Origin: Bin87 sp034423595
GTDB taxonomy: Bacteria > Chloroflexota > Dehalococcoidia > Lucifugimonadales > UBA3495
Assembly: GCA_965207025.1 (NCBI GenBank)
Contig: OZ242258.1
Coordinates: 2,666,001-2,730,000, forward strand
DNA length: 64,000 nt
Direction: 5' to 3'
Shown here: in pieces, positions 28,501-37,646 of the stretch
Layout: each line of letters opens with the position of its first letter
How positions within the stretch are numbered: the stretch's first letter is position 1
The notes under the pieces: model-generated
Seen by the model: only the letters and a program-made list of their open reading frames with translations
Databases searched by the model: none
What the model was told of the DNA's origin: nothing
Position numbers and translations under genes: made by a program

Positions 28501-28937
28501 TCCGATCCTCCCAAGTCGATGGCAATGATCCCCTTCCTCCGTCCGGTCTCTCTGTCCGTCTGAAAGAACTCCAAGAACGAAAACCCGTCCGTGTTTGCAA
28601 TCGCGGAGGCCGGAAACAATTCGCCCAGATACTTGGCCTTCTGGGTCGCCCTGCCGGGGTCAAAGGTCAACAGCACAGGGTCAAGGGCGATGGGATCAAC
28701 TTCCGCCTCCTCCCAGCAGGCGTCGAAATCGTTGGGGGCTTCCTTGGCCGTCACGAAACTTCCATCCACGTAGACGGTCCGACAGCCCGCGTCTCTCAAA
28801 TTCTCCATCGCGCTTCTCAAGCCCGCCATCAGCGGGCGCCGCCAAGCTGTGCGTCCGAATTTGTCGGCGAATTCCTCCCACGAGACCCAATGAATGCCCG
28901 GTGGCAGCAGGCCGTTTTGGTCGAACGCTGCTATCAT
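28497..28937 (-). CDS. DUF6932-like nucleotidyltransferase-fold protein, possible toxin
   Basis: 146 residues. The start FDQNGLLPPGIHWVSWEEF and the core VYVDGSFVTAKEAPNDFDACW match a family of small proteins with the nucleotidyltransferase signature GS...DFD. Such proteins paired with an XRE partner are usually treated as toxin-antitoxin modules; activity here is unproven. It is the first gene of the minus-strand operon. A TTGACA (complement of 28967-28972) lies about 30 bases upstream of the start, but no convincing -10 follows it. Confidence 0.7.
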   Translation of the reverse strand: MIAAFDQNGLLPPGIHWVSWEEFADKFGRTAWRRPLMAGLRSAMENLRDAGCRTVYVDGSFVTAKEAPNDFDACWEEAEVDPIALDPVLLTFDPGRATQKAKYLGELFPASAIANTDGFSFLEFFQTDRETGRRKGIIAIDLGGSE

Positions 28938-29076
28938 AACACAACGTTGACATTGGGTTTATAGCCTGTCAAGAGCATGCGCTTGGACCATGAGTGTCTG
29001 TGCTGGCCGAGATCTTAAAGGAGCGGACTCCAAAGCGGTTTCAGGATAGTGTTTCAGGACAGAGAGGCAACCTGTA

Positions 29077-29991
29077 TTATTTCCGCCAAGTCCCGAGCGT
29101 GATCACCTGCCGCAGCAACCGTGCTCGTTTAGCTAGTCGCAGTTTCCTGCGGGCCTCGGCCAAGGCATCCCGCCGCCAGCGTATGTGGTCGGCCCTACGT
29201 GCGTCGTCCAAGGTATACGTGTCGGGCGGCAGGGTCAGGCGATAATCGCCCAGCAAATCGGCTTCTAGTTCCCACCGTCGCACTGCGGCCTCTGCCCGGC
29301 CAACACTATTGGAGACCTTACCACCACCCACCCGCAACTGCCTCCACTCGGCCACGAGCGCCGCCGCCGGGCCGAAGGCGAATTCCTCGTCAGGCTGTTC
29401 CTCCAGGGTGATCACCCCAGGGTCGGGCATTCCGGGACGGCGCCGGGGCGGTATCCAACCCTGACCCACTTTGTCGCCCTGCTCGTGGGGATTGACACCA
29501 TCAGAGTCAGCGTCAACGACTTCCGCAGTGCCAACAATTTCGGTGGCCCCTTCCGCTTGCTTGCTGTCTTCCAACTCGGCAACCCTCCGGTTTAATTCCT
29601 CCAGCCGGATAGCCTGTTCATCCGCCAACTCCCGCAGTTCGGTGTTTTCATCCTCCAGCTCAGCCACCCGCTCCCGCAGGGCCGCCCCGTCGCCGTCCGG
29701 TGGACGTTCGCCATTGCTAGTCACCGTTTCACCATTGCCATCGCTGCCTCGTTCCCGGAAATCCGCCAGCGCCTGCCGCATCCGGCGAGAGACCTGCCGG
29801 GTATCGCAGCAACTGGCCAGGGTGCGGTAATTCACCCCCAGGACTTGGGCGGCCGGCACCCGGCCTCGTTCTTCCACCAGGGCGTCCAGCAGGTCTAATA
29901 GGAGATCGTCCGATAGGGAGGGTTCGGCCTCGTCGGCAGCGCCAACGTCGCCGCCGGGAGGGACCGATTCATCGTCCATATGATGGCTCAC
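29077..29991 (-). CDS. Coiled-coil protein of unknown function
   Basis: 304 residues. Residues ~30-75 hold a helix-turn-helix-like stretch (VPAAQVLGVNYRTLASCCDTRQVSRRMRQALADF). A coiled coil follows (LRERVAELEDENTELRELADEQ, RLEELNRRVAELED), then a low-complexity linker and a basic helical C-terminus ending RRKLRLAKRARLLRQVITLGTWRK. I do not recognise a named family. It is divergent from the VirD4-like gene across a repeat-rich region, so it may be a DNA-binding replication or mobilization accessory of the element; this is inference. Confidence 0.65.
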   Translation of the reverse strand: MSHHMDDESVPPGGDVGAADEAEPSLSDDLLLDLLDALVEERGRVPAAQVLGVNYRTLASCCDTRQVSRRMRQALADFRERGSDGNGETVTSNGERPPDGDGAALRERVAELEDENTELRELADEQAIRLEELNRRVAELEDSKQAEGATEIVGTAEVVDADSDGVNPHEQGDKVGQGWIPPRRRPGMPDPGVITLEEQPDEEFAFGPAAALVAEWRQLRVGGGKVSNSVGRAEAAVRRWELEADLLGDYRLTLPPDTYTLDDARRADHIRWRRDALAEARRKLRLAKRARLLRQVITLGTWRK

Positions 29992-29995
29992 CTCG

Positions 29996-30203
29996 CGTCA
30001 AAAGTGCAATCACTACAATACAATCAGTGCAATCCGATTGCCACCGAGCATCAACCAAATCGTTCGCAGAAATTCCTTGCGGTCCGGCGAAACCGGCCGG
30101 ATTCAAGTTCAAGCCCGCCTCTGATTGTATTCTGCAATCTCCTCTTATTTCCCTTACAGCCCAAGCACTGGCAAATGGGCATCCGGGCGATTGCACTTTG
30201 ACG
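29996..30203. repeat. GTGCAATC motifs and long-range inverted repeat in a divergent intergenic region
   Basis: The 447 bases between the coiled-coil gene and the VirD4-like gene hold no credible gene. CGTCAAAAGTGCAATC near 29997 reappears as its complement, one base shorter, in CGATTGCACTTTGACG near 30187. Between them are further CAATC/GATTG motifs (AATACAATCAGTGCAATC near 30020, GATTGTATTCTGCAATC near 30124). The pattern suits operators, a replication origin with iterons or a transfer origin; the sequence alone does not decide. Confidence 0.5.
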
Positions 30204-30438
30204 TGTCATCGCCAGGCCGGAGCGTCCGCCCTAGCGCGAAACGAATCGCGCCGATAGCCGAGTTGGAAGGCGCACGCCGCCGGGAATTCGCTTGCTGTGG
30301 CGACGCCCGGCCCCTTGTGCAGTGAGCTTTCCTCTGCCCACAATGTATAGAATATGTGTTTGTATAGTCGGCGCTCTCGCTTTCCGCAGGCCGGCTACGA
30401 GCAAGCGAAACGCGCCGGCCTTGAAAGGAGAAACGCCC

Positions 30439-33114
30439 ATGTTAAAGAACCTGCTCACCGGAATGTTCAAGGGCAAGCCCAAGCCCGCGACCAGGCTTTG
30501 GACCATCACGCCCCAGCGCAGCGGCGAACGCACCCTGCTGGCGGTGGAGAACTTCCTGGCCTCGGTCTCCGTAGCCGAACCTTTCTCCCTGGAACTGGTC
30601 GGCGACGACGCCGGCGTCAGTATCCTGGCCCGGTGCCGGGAGGGGGCCTTCGTCCGCCAACAGCTGGGTGTGTACTACCCCCAGGCACGGGTCAGCCCGG
30701 TGACGCCGGAGGACGACCCACTACGGCTGGCCGAGGGAGAGCGGGCCTGGTCCATGACCCTCCGCATTAAAGGGCCCGAATACCTACCCCTGCGTCCCTT
30801 CCACGACGACGACCTGCTGGACCCGGGCTCCGACCCCATGCTCGCCATAATCGGCTCCTTGTCCGACCTGGAAGAAGGCGAACGGGTGGTGGCCCAAATC
30901 CGGCTGCTGACTCTGGGGGCCGACTGGACCCGCCAGCACCAGGAGAAGGCCCACCGCCAATCCAAGCCCGAACCCGCCCTCTCTGCCGACACCGGCCGGG
31001 CCCAGGTCCACACCAAGGACGGCGTCACCATGGCCATTCTCGGCGTGGCCGCCCTGATGGGTCTGCGCGGTTACTTCTGGGTCCAGGCCGGCGAAACTTG
31101 GAAGGCCGTGCTTTTGGGCGCGGGCGCCGCCGCCGCGCTGGCGGTGGCCGGCTGGGCTTGGTGGCGCATCAAGAAGGCCCTCTCCGGCGGCAAGCACCAT
31201 GACCCACTGATGATTCAGGAAAAGGTCAGCCGCATGGCCTACCAGGCCCAGGTGGAGGCGTTCGCCATCCTGCCCGAACACGCCGGCCAGGACCGGGCCC
31301 AGAAACTGCTGGACAGCGTGGCCGCCGGCTACGCCAACTACAACAACCTGGCCGGGGCCAGCTTCAGGGCCCGCAAAATCAAACCCATCATACCCGAAAC
31401 CGAACCCGTGCCGCCGGCCACTCGCCTCTTCCAGGCCCGAGGCGTGTTGGGCGTCCGGGAACTGGCCACCCTATGGCATCCTCTGGGTCCAGGTGACCAA
31501 CTGCCCATGGTCCGGCGCGCCGGCGCCCGTATCCTGCCGCCGCCTGCCATTAATGCCGGCGGCGCCCATGTGGGCGACACCGTGGACGGCAAGCCCCGGC
31601 CGGTGCGCTTCTCCCCCGACACCTACCGCCGCCACCACCTCTACGTCGCCCGCACCGGCATGGGCAAGTCAACCCTCATGCAGCACGTCGTCGAACACCG
31701 CATGGCCGAAAAGGCCGCCGGCCGCGACCACGACGCCATCATCGTCGTCGATCCCCACGCCGACATGGTCACCGACATCCTGAAGCGGGTTCCGGCGGAG
31801 ATCATCGACCAGACCTACCTCATCGACCTGGCCGACGAGGAGCGGGTCCCCGGCATCAACCTTCTGGACGCCCACGTCTTCCCCGACCGGGACCGCACCT
31901 GCGACTCCGTGGTCCGCATCGCCAAGGGCCTGTGGGACCAGTGGGGCCCCCGGATGCAGTCCATCCTGGAACACACCGTGAAGAGTCTCCACGAATACAA
32001 CAGCCACCCCGACACCGAGGAAGACGAGCAGCTCACCATCCTGGACGGACTGCGCATGCTGGCGGACCTGGAGTTCCGACGGGACGTGCTCCGGCGGGTG
32101 GACGACCCCTACGTCGCCGCCTGGTGGCTCCGGGAACTGCCCGGCTGGGCCCGGGAAACCCGATCCCAGGCCCTGGCCCCGGTCCAGACCCGCCTGGCCT
32201 ATTACGCCTCCTCCAAGAAGGCGCGTGCCATCCTGGGACAGCCCCGCTCCACCATCGACCTGCGCCGGGTCATCTCCGACGGCGGTGTGCTGCTGGTGGC
32301 GGCCTCCCAGTCCGCCGCCGGCCGGGACGTCTCCGCCCTGGTGGGCGCGTCCCTGCTCAACCTGGTGGGCGCGGTGATCGCCGAGCAGGGCAACCTGCCC
32401 CCCGACCAACGCCGGGGCGCCCTGGTGGTGGTGGACGAGATGCAGGCCATCCCCGGCGTCGATTACGAGTCCATGCTCAGCGAGTTGGGTAAGTTCGGGG
32501 CCAACTTCATCCTGGCCACACAGAGCCTGGCCCGCCTGGCCGAACTATCGAACACCATGCAGGACACCCTGCTGGCCAACGTGGGCTGCCTGGCGGTGTT
32601 CCAGGTGGCCGCCGCCGACGCCCGAGACATCATGGGCGAGTTGGACCGGGAACGGGTCGCCGAGGAGGACCTGGTCTCCCTGCCCTCCCACCACTGCTAC
32701 GTGCGGGCCACCCACGAGGGAGAGCGCCAACCCACCTACACCATGATGGTCAGAAAGCCCCGGCGGAGTGACCCGGAGGTTGGGGAACTGGTCCGCGCCC
32801 GGACCGTGGAATACACCGCTCCCATCGGCGCCGTTATCGCCCTGGAGGATGAGGCTCGAGAGCAGGTCCAGAAGCTGCGCGAACGCATGGAGCGGCAGCA
32901 GGGCAACCAGTCTGACCCCGCCGGCGAGAACGGCGGCAAGCAGTCCGACAACGGCCAGACCGGCACCGGGCAATCGAGTGAGCTGCAACCGGGCAACGAA
33001 CCTCCCAGCAATGACGGCGACGGCCAGCATGGCCGGACGGTGAAGAAACCCAGAAGCCGGCATCGACGACGGGACGAGGCCGCACCGGGCCAAGCGCCGA
33101 CCGACGGGAGTTGA
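30439..33114 (+). CDS. VirD4/TraD-like conjugative ATPase
   Basis: 891 residues from the ATG at 30439, chosen because AAAGGAGA lies 8 bases upstream; an in-frame start 49 codons earlier lacks one. Two hydrophobic segments (~197-212 and ~222-243) suggest a membrane anchor. The RecA-like motor has Walker A ARTGMGKST (404-412), DPHAD soon after, and Walker B ALVVVDEMQAI near 660, followed by ILATQSLARL. The tail is polar and low-complexity. Such ATPases pump DNA during conjugation or mobilization. It is followed after 5 bases by a replication-relaxation-type gene, which supports a mobilizable element. No other secretion genes are visible, so transfer would need helper functions. Confidence 0.8.
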   Translation: MLKNLLTGMFKGKPKPATRLWTITPQRSGERTLLAVENFLASVSVAEPFSLELVGDDAGVSILARCREGAFVRQQLGVYYPQARVSPVTPEDDPLRLAEGERAWSMTLRIKGPEYLPLRPFHDDDLLDPGSDPMLAIIGSLSDLEEGERVVAQIRLLTLGADWTRQHQEKAHRQSKPEPALSADTGRAQVHTKDGVTMAILGVAALMGLRGYFWVQAGETWKAVLLGAGAAAALAVAGWAWWRIKKALSGGKHHDPLMIQEKVSRMAYQAQVEAFAILPEHAGQDRAQKLLDSVAAGYANYNNLAGASFRARKIKPIIPETEPVPPATRLFQARGVLGVRELATLWHPLGPGDQLPMVRRAGARILPPPAINAGGAHVGDTVDGKPRPVRFSPDTYRRHHLYVARTGMGKSTLMQHVVEHRMAEKAAGRDHDAIIVVDPHADMVTDILKRVPAEIIDQTYLIDLADEERVPGINLLDAHVFPDRDRTCDSVVRIAKGLWDQWGPRMQSILEHTVKSLHEYNSHPDTEEDEQLTILDGLRMLADLEFRRDVLRRVDDPYVAAWWLRELPGWARETRSQALAPVQTRLAYYASSKKARAILGQPRSTIDLRRVISDGGVLLVAASQSAAGRDVSALVGASLLNLVGAVIAEQGNLPPDQRRGALVVVDEMQAIPGVDYESMLSELGKFGANFILATQSLARLAELSNTMQDTLLANVGCLAVFQVAAADARDIMGELDRERVAEEDLVSLPSHHCYVRATHEGERQPTYTMMVRKPRRSDPEVGELVRARTVEYTAPIGAVIALEDEAREQVQKLRERMERQQGNQSDPAGENGGKQSDNGQTGTGQSSELQPGNEPPSNDGDGQHGRTVKKPRSRHRRRDEAAPGQAPTDGS

Positions 33115-33119
33115 CGGGG

Positions 33120-34778
33120 ATGAGTTCCCTCCGGCGCGACGACGTTGCCCTGCGCACCCTAGCGGCCATGCCCTTCCTGGATCGGTTGGAGCTGGCCGCC
33201 GCGGCCGGCCTGGGCGAGCGCACCGCCCACAACTCCCTGGCTGCCCTCCACGGTAAGAGCATGGTGGAGTGCGTCCGCCACGCCGCGCCCCTGACCGCCA
33301 CCACCCGCCGCTGGCGCCTGACCGAACGCGGCTGGCGACGACTCGCTCACCGTCAGGGCTCTAACCTCCGCCATGTCCTGAACCGGTACCCAGCCTCCGC
33401 CCACTGGCAGCGGCTGTTGCTGGAGCGCTTGGACGCCGTGGCCGTGATCTATCGCCTGGCCTCGGCCCTGGCCGACGCCGCCGATGACATACCCCAGTTC
33501 CAATGGTACCGGGCCGACCCCCTGGACGCCGGCGTGGCGCTGCCCGGCGGCAAGACCCTGGGCATCATCCGCTGGGGCCACACCGCAGACCGCACCGTTT
33601 TCGCCGACCGGATCGGGCGGCTCACCGACCACGAGCGCCTCAATCCCCGTGCGCTCCTGGTCCTGCTGCCCGATGAGCCTCGCCTCCGTCAGGCCCGCCG
33701 ACCCCTGGCCCGCTACCCCGGCCCGGTCCACCTGGCGCTGGAAGCCGACGCCGCCCGCGCTTGGGCCGACGACCCCGTCTGGCGCGCCGCCAACATCGAC
33801 ACCACCCTCACCCTGCGCCGCGTCCTGGATCAACTAGCCCCCGGCGGCGCCCTGCCCGCGGAGCCGCTCCTGTCCCGGCTTTCCCTGCCCGGTCCCGTGG
33901 AGATCAACAACCACGACGGCCTTCCCGACCACCGGCTGCCCCTGGCCCTGGGACCCGCCGCCAAGCGCCTGCTCGACTGCCTGTCCGACTGGCCCTGGAT
34001 CAAGGCCGACGACCTGGGCGGCCTGCTGGGTCTCTCCCCCTCCGGCGTGTCCAAGATCCTGGCCCCGCTGAAGCGCCTGGACCTGGTGGCTGAGGCGTCC
34101 CCGGACGGACGTCGTCTCCTCGCCCTCAGCCGCCGGGGATTGGCGTTTTTGGCTCGACGGGACCGCGCCTCCGTCGCCGCCGCCATCCGCCGCTGGGCCG
34201 TGGACCACGACGACGGGACGCCGCCCGCCCACTGGCGGGACGTTCCCGGCATCCGCGCCCGTCCCCTGGCCCGCACCATCCAGCACACCCAGGCCGTCCA
34301 CCGCTTCATGGCCGACCTGGCGCGGCAGGCCGGGGCGACCCCCGGCGTTCAGGTAATCCAGCTCAGCTCGCCCCACCACTCCACCCGCTACTTCCACCAC
34401 CGGGGCCGCCTCCGCTCCGTGCATCCCGACGGCTTCGGCGTGGTCAATGTCGTCGGACATACCTTCCCCTTCTTCCTGGAGTGGGAGCGCCGCGCCGCCC
34501 ATCCATCCACCATGGCCGCCCGCCTCGCTCCTTACCTGCGCTACTTCTCCACCAACCGCCCCCTGGACGACCACGGCCACCAACCCGTCGTGCTGGTGGT
34601 ATTCGACGACTTTATCGCCGAGAGCAACTTCCTCGGCGTCGCCCGCCAGGAGATGGAACGCGCCAAGGTGGATGTGCCTCTGTGGGTTTCCTTCAGGGAA
34701 CGGCTGGAACAGGTCGGGCCATTGGGGAAGGCATGGCGCAGCCCCGATGTTCTGGAGCTAGGGTGTCCATTCGCATGA
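33120..34778 (+). CDS. Replication-relaxation family protein
   Basis: 552 residues from the ATG at 33120. The N-terminus is a winged helix (LDRLELAAAAGLGERTAHNSLAALHGKSMVE), a second one appears at ~295-345 (LLGLSPSGVSKILAPLKRLDLV), and the C-terminal part has HTQAVHRFMADLARQAG, RSVHPDGFGVV and FFLEWERRAAHPSTMAARLAPYLRYF, which match the replication-relaxation proteins of plasmids and integrated elements. They are thought to act in plasmid replication or relaxation; the biochemistry is poorly known. It forms an operon with the VirD4-like ATPase. Confidence 0.7.
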   Translation: MSSLRRDDVALRTLAAMPFLDRLELAAAAGLGERTAHNSLAALHGKSMVECVRHAAPLTATTRRWRLTERGWRRLAHRQGSNLRHVLNRYPASAHWQRLLLERLDAVAVIYRLASALADAADDIPQFQWYRADPLDAGVALPGGKTLGIIRWGHTADRTVFADRIGRLTDHERLNPRALLVLLPDEPRLRQARRPLARYPGPVHLALEADAARAWADDPVWRAANIDTTLTLRRVLDQLAPGGALPAEPLLSRLSLPGPVEINNHDGLPDHRLPLALGPAAKRLLDCLSDWPWIKADDLGGLLGLSPSGVSKILAPLKRLDLVAEASPDGRRLLALSRRGLAFLARRDRASVAAAIRRWAVDHDDGTPPAHWRDVPGIRARPLARTIQHTQAVHRFMADLARQAGATPGVQVIQLSSPHHSTRYFHHRGRLRSVHPDGFGVVNVVGHTFPFFLEWERRAAHPSTMAARLAPYLRYFSTNRPLDDHGHQPVVLVVFDDFIAESNFLGVARQEMERAKVDVPLWVSFRERLEQVGPLGKAWRSPDVLELGCPFA

Positions 34779-34954
34779 CCTGCCGTCCCACCTGAACAAA
34801 ACCCGGACGGCAAGGGTGGCGAGGGGGCCGCTCCTTGATCCGGCAGGACGGATTGCCGGTCACTCCTTGCGCTGGAAGTATCCAATGCGATACCCTATGG
34901 AGCAGGAACGAAACGTCGCACAAATCGGGACGATCAGTTCATTGGAGCTTGACC

Positions 34955-35278
34955 ATGCCAGATGCCCGGTGCCTCAGCGAGGACGAAATGGCCGCAGCCT
35001 TGAACCTGGCCCTGGCCGCTGTTGACCCAGCCTCCAGAACGTCAGTGGACGAGTTGATGGGCCTTCTGGCGCAGATGGCCCGCGCCCACCGAATGAAGAG
35101 GTTAGCTCAGGAAACCGGCCTGGGGGAGAAAAGTCTCTACAAGTCAATGAAAGCCGGGGCCAGGCCTGAAGTAGGCACCGTACTTCGCGTGCTGGGTGCC
35201 CTGGGATTCCGGTTACAGGCCGTCCCTCTTGATGGAAAGGAAGAACCCAACAGTCGATTCGCATCTGGGCGCAGTTGA
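34955..35278 (+). CDS. XRE-type addiction-module antidote-like protein, without toxin
   Basis: 107 residues from the ATG at 34955 (GGAG 7 bases upstream). The C-terminal half LAQETGLGEKSLYKSMKAGARPEVGTVLRVLGALGFRLQ matches the antidote proteins that normally follow a RelE/HigB-like toxin. The 176 bases upstream hold no recognisable toxin gene, so this is an orphan or has taken on a regulatory role, for example over the serine recombinase that starts 44 bases downstream. Confidence 0.7.
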   Translation: MPDARCLSEDEMAAALNLALAAVDPASRTSVDELMGLLAQMARAHRMKRLAQETGLGEKSLYKSMKAGARPEVGTVLRVLGALGFRLQAVPLDGKEEPNSRFASGRS

Positions 35279-35321
35279 CGCTGCTCCCGAGAACATTCTT
35301 CAGTTACAGGAGGCAAGCAGC

Positions 35322-36932
35322 ATGAACCACAAAGCGGGTCTCATTCCGGCGGCACTCTACGCTAGGGTGTCCAGTGACCGACAAGACGTGGACCTTTCAA
35401 TATCCGCTCAGTTGCGGGCCTTACGCGACTACGCAGATCGGAACGGCTATATTGTGGCTCGGGAGTACGTTGACGAGGCCGAGAGCGGACGTATAGCTGA
35501 CCGCCCCGAATTTCGCAAGATGCTGGACGAAGCGAGCAAGCCTAATGCACCCTTCAACGAGATCCTAGTCTGGAAATTTTCCCGGTTCACTCGCAAGCGG
35601 GAACACGCCGTCGCCTTTAAGTCCATGCTCCGCCGCAGGGGGATTCGTGTCGTATCTATAACCGAGCACGCCGACGACTCCCCTACTGGAAAGTTGATGG
35701 AGGCCATCATCGAGTCCGTGGACGAGTTCTACTCGGAAAATTTAGCGCAAGACGTTATGCGGGGCACGAGAGAGGCTGCCTCTCGCGGGTTCTGGGTAAC
35801 CCCTCACGCTCCCTACGGTTACAAGAGGGTCTTTGTATCCGATGGTCCCAAAAAGCGCCCCAAGCTCGCGCTCGACCCGCCGGCCGACTCCATAGTGCGC
35901 AGGATGTACCTAATGGCAGGGTTGGGGAAGAGCACGTTGGACATAGCGAAGAGTTTCAATCAAGAAGGCATTGCCAGCCCACGGGGAACGAAGTGGCTGA
36001 AGACCACGGTCCACAGGATTTTGATGAACGAAGTTTACACCGGCACTCTTGTCTGGGGCGTGACCGCTAAGGATAAATTTCCGCCCATTCGCGTAGAGAA
36101 TGCCTTCCCGGCCATAGTTTCCCGAGATGAATACGAGCGGGTTGCCAAAGTGATGCAGGCTAATGCCCCGGATAAGCGACACCCACAGAGGACAGCCAGC
36201 CCTTACATCCTCAGTGGGATCGCCAAATGCTCCCAGTGCGGCAGTGCCCTGACTGGCCAAGATGCCAAGAGTGGGCAATACGCCTACTACGTTTGTAACT
36301 CATTGCTCAAGCGCGGGAAAGGTGCTTGCGAGACGCCCAGGCTAAACGCCAAAAGGTTCGAGCGCGCAATTATCGACCAGATCAGGGTGAACGTCCTTAC
36401 CGAGGGCAACATAAAGACCCTAGTGGAACTCGTCAATGAAGAGTTGGACGAAGTGTTTCAAGAACAGAAAGAACGGCTTGCGGCAGTCGTGGAAGAATCG
36501 ATTGAAGTCCGCAGGCGAATGGACCGGCTCTGGCAAGCCGTTGAGACCACCGATCTGGAAATCAATGACATTATCCCCCGTCTACGGGAACACCAAGAGC
36601 GCCAGGAAAAGTTGGAGGTGGCCGCAGGGGAAGCCAGGGCGGCCCTGGCAAACCGTCCGGTACGCTTGGACGATGCAAGGATTACGGCCTACGCACAAGA
36701 GATGAGCGATTTTCTTATGCAGAGCGAACTTACGGAGACGAAAGCCTTTGTCCGTTCCTTTGTAAAGGAGATCGCCGTCGCCCCAAGTCAAGCAATCGTT
36801 CACTACACGATGCCTATGCCCGGAGACAGTCCGATTGGCCGAGGGGAATCCGAGGTTCTACGGATTGGGGATACAGTTCTGCCTACGGTACACGATGGCT
36901 GGGGATACAGGATTCGAACCTGTGATACCTGA
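35322..36932 (+). CDS. Large serine recombinase (integrase)
   Basis: 536 residues from the ATG at 35322, with AGGAGG 8 bases before it. The N-terminal resolvase domain has YARVSSDRQ with the nucleophilic Ser, then a recombinase domain (GFWVTPHAPYGYKR, NQEGIASPRGTKWLKTTVHRIL), a zinc ribbon (CSQCG...YYVCN...KGACETP) and a long coiled coil (~375-470). Such enzymes integrate and excise mobile elements. The last 11 codons (DGWGYRIRTCDT, stop at 36930-36932) lie inside the tRNA-Gln gene on the other strand, which implies that the attachment site is the tRNA 3' end and that the C-terminus was completed by the target. Confidence 0.93.
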   Translation: MNHKAGLIPAALYARVSSDRQDVDLSISAQLRALRDYADRNGYIVAREYVDEAESGRIADRPEFRKMLDEASKPNAPFNEILVWKFSRFTRKREHAVAFKSMLRRRGIRVVSITEHADDSPTGKLMEAIIESVDEFYSENLAQDVMRGTREAASRGFWVTPHAPYGYKRVFVSDGPKKRPKLALDPPADSIVRRMYLMAGLGKSTLDIAKSFNQEGIASPRGTKWLKTTVHRILMNEVYTGTLVWGVTAKDKFPPIRVENAFPAIVSRDEYERVAKVMQANAPDKRHPQRTASPYILSGIAKCSQCGSALTGQDAKSGQYAYYVCNSLLKRGKGACETPRLNAKRFERAIIDQIRVNVLTEGNIKTLVELVNEELDEVFQEQKERLAAVVEESIEVRRRMDRLWQAVETTDLEINDIIPRLREHQERQEKLEVAAGEARAALANRPVRLDDARITAYAQEMSDFLMQSELTETKAFVRSFVKEIAVAPSQAIVHYTMPMPGDSPIGRGESEVLRIGDTVLPTVHDGWGYRIRTCDT

Positions 36933-36969
36933 TCCAGAGTCAGGCGTCTTACCACTAGACTAATCCCCA
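36896..36969 (-). tRNA. tRNA-Gln(CTG)
   Basis: The minus strand folds as a cloverleaf. The acceptor is TGGGGAT/ATCCCCA, the anticodon arm CCTGA-CTCTGGA-TCAGG has anticodon CTG, and the T-arm is ACAGGTTCGAATCCTGT. The discriminator is G and CCA is encoded (complement of 36896-36898). The 3' half overlaps the 3' end of the serine recombinase gene. Confidence 0.95.
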
Positions 36970-37024
36970 GCGTCGCCCTTCGATTCTAGCAGAGGGAGCG
37001 GCGAATTTTCAACGCGGCGGATTT

Positions 37025-37507
37025 TTATTGCGCTGCCTGCCAGGCTTCAAGGTTCTGTTGCATGTATTCGACGTGCTCACGGACGTGGGCTTCGTAGGTG
37101 TCGAGCCAGTCGTCGAGGGTGATGTCGCCGTTTTCGGGGTGGTAGGCGGTGTTGGACCAGGCGGAATCGGGCAGCGCCTTGATGAGGGTGTAGGTCTTGC
37201 TGCGGAGCCACTGGAACAGGTTGAGTGTGTCGTCGATGTCCTGCTCGTGGTAGTCCAGCGCGGCGGCCCACCGGTTTTCGTCGTAGTCCATGAGGGTGCG
37301 GCCCGGCTCGGCGATGAGACGGCGGGCGCGGATGTAGCTGTTGGCCTCGCTGTCGGTGATGTGGATGACGTGCTCGTGGATGCTCCAGCAGCCGTGCTCG
37401 TCGCGGAACTGCCACATCTCTTTGGGGAACTGCTTGAGGGCATCGGTCAGGACAGAGTAGGCTTTGCCGTAGGACTCGATTTTCAGTTGGCGGGTTTCGG
37501 GTGTCAT
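37025..37507 (-). CDS. DinB-family protein
   Basis: 160 residues with the DinB/YfiT four-helix layout. Possible metal-binding histidines occur in GCWSIHEHVIHITDSE (~45) and in EAHVREHVEYMQQ near the C-terminus. Related proteins act as metal-dependent thiol transferases or have unknown roles; no substrate can be named. It begins a chromosomal segment beyond the tRNA. It is divergent from the LLM gene. Confidence 0.8.
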   Translation of the reverse strand: MTPETRQLKIESYGKAYSVLTDALKQFPKEMWQFRDEHGCWSIHEHVIHITDSEANSYIRARRLIAEPGRTLMDYDENRWAAALDYHEQDIDDTLNLFQWLRSKTYTLIKALPDSAWSNTAYHPENGDITLDDWLDTYEAHVREHVEYMQQNLEAWQAAQ

Positions 37508-37565
37508 TAGGTTGTTGCTCCGGGCGAGGATTGTTTTATTTTACATGGATGCACGGGCTAATCTT

Positions 37566-37610
37566 TCACCCTCACCCTAACCCTCTCCCATCAAGGGAGA
37601 GGGGATTTTT
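37566..37610 (+). terminator. GC-rich hairpin with T-run (common intergenic repeat)
   Basis: CCCTCACCCTAACCCTCTCCC-type sequence folds with GGGAGAGGGG (stem CCTCTCCC/GGGAGAGG, short loop) and is followed by ATTTTT. This motif is a widespread bacterial intergenic repeat and reads as a terminator in the plus direction. Confidence 0.55.
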
Positions 37611-37646
37611 GGAAAGCTGAAAGGCCAGAGGATGGATTGGCGACCT

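Noticed and set aside
28960..28975. TTGACA upstream of the nucleotidyltransferase-like gene as a complete promoter
   Set aside because: No -10 element at a suitable distance could be found, so it is mentioned only in the gene entry.
31669..32409. Long minus-strand frames opposite the VirD4-like and replication-relaxation genes
   Set aside because: Antisense shadows in GC-rich sequence; no start signals or motifs.
36867..36910. GGGGATACAG pair as left and right ends of an integrated element
   Set aside because: The copies are 34 bases apart and both at the same side of the element, so they cannot be its two boundaries.
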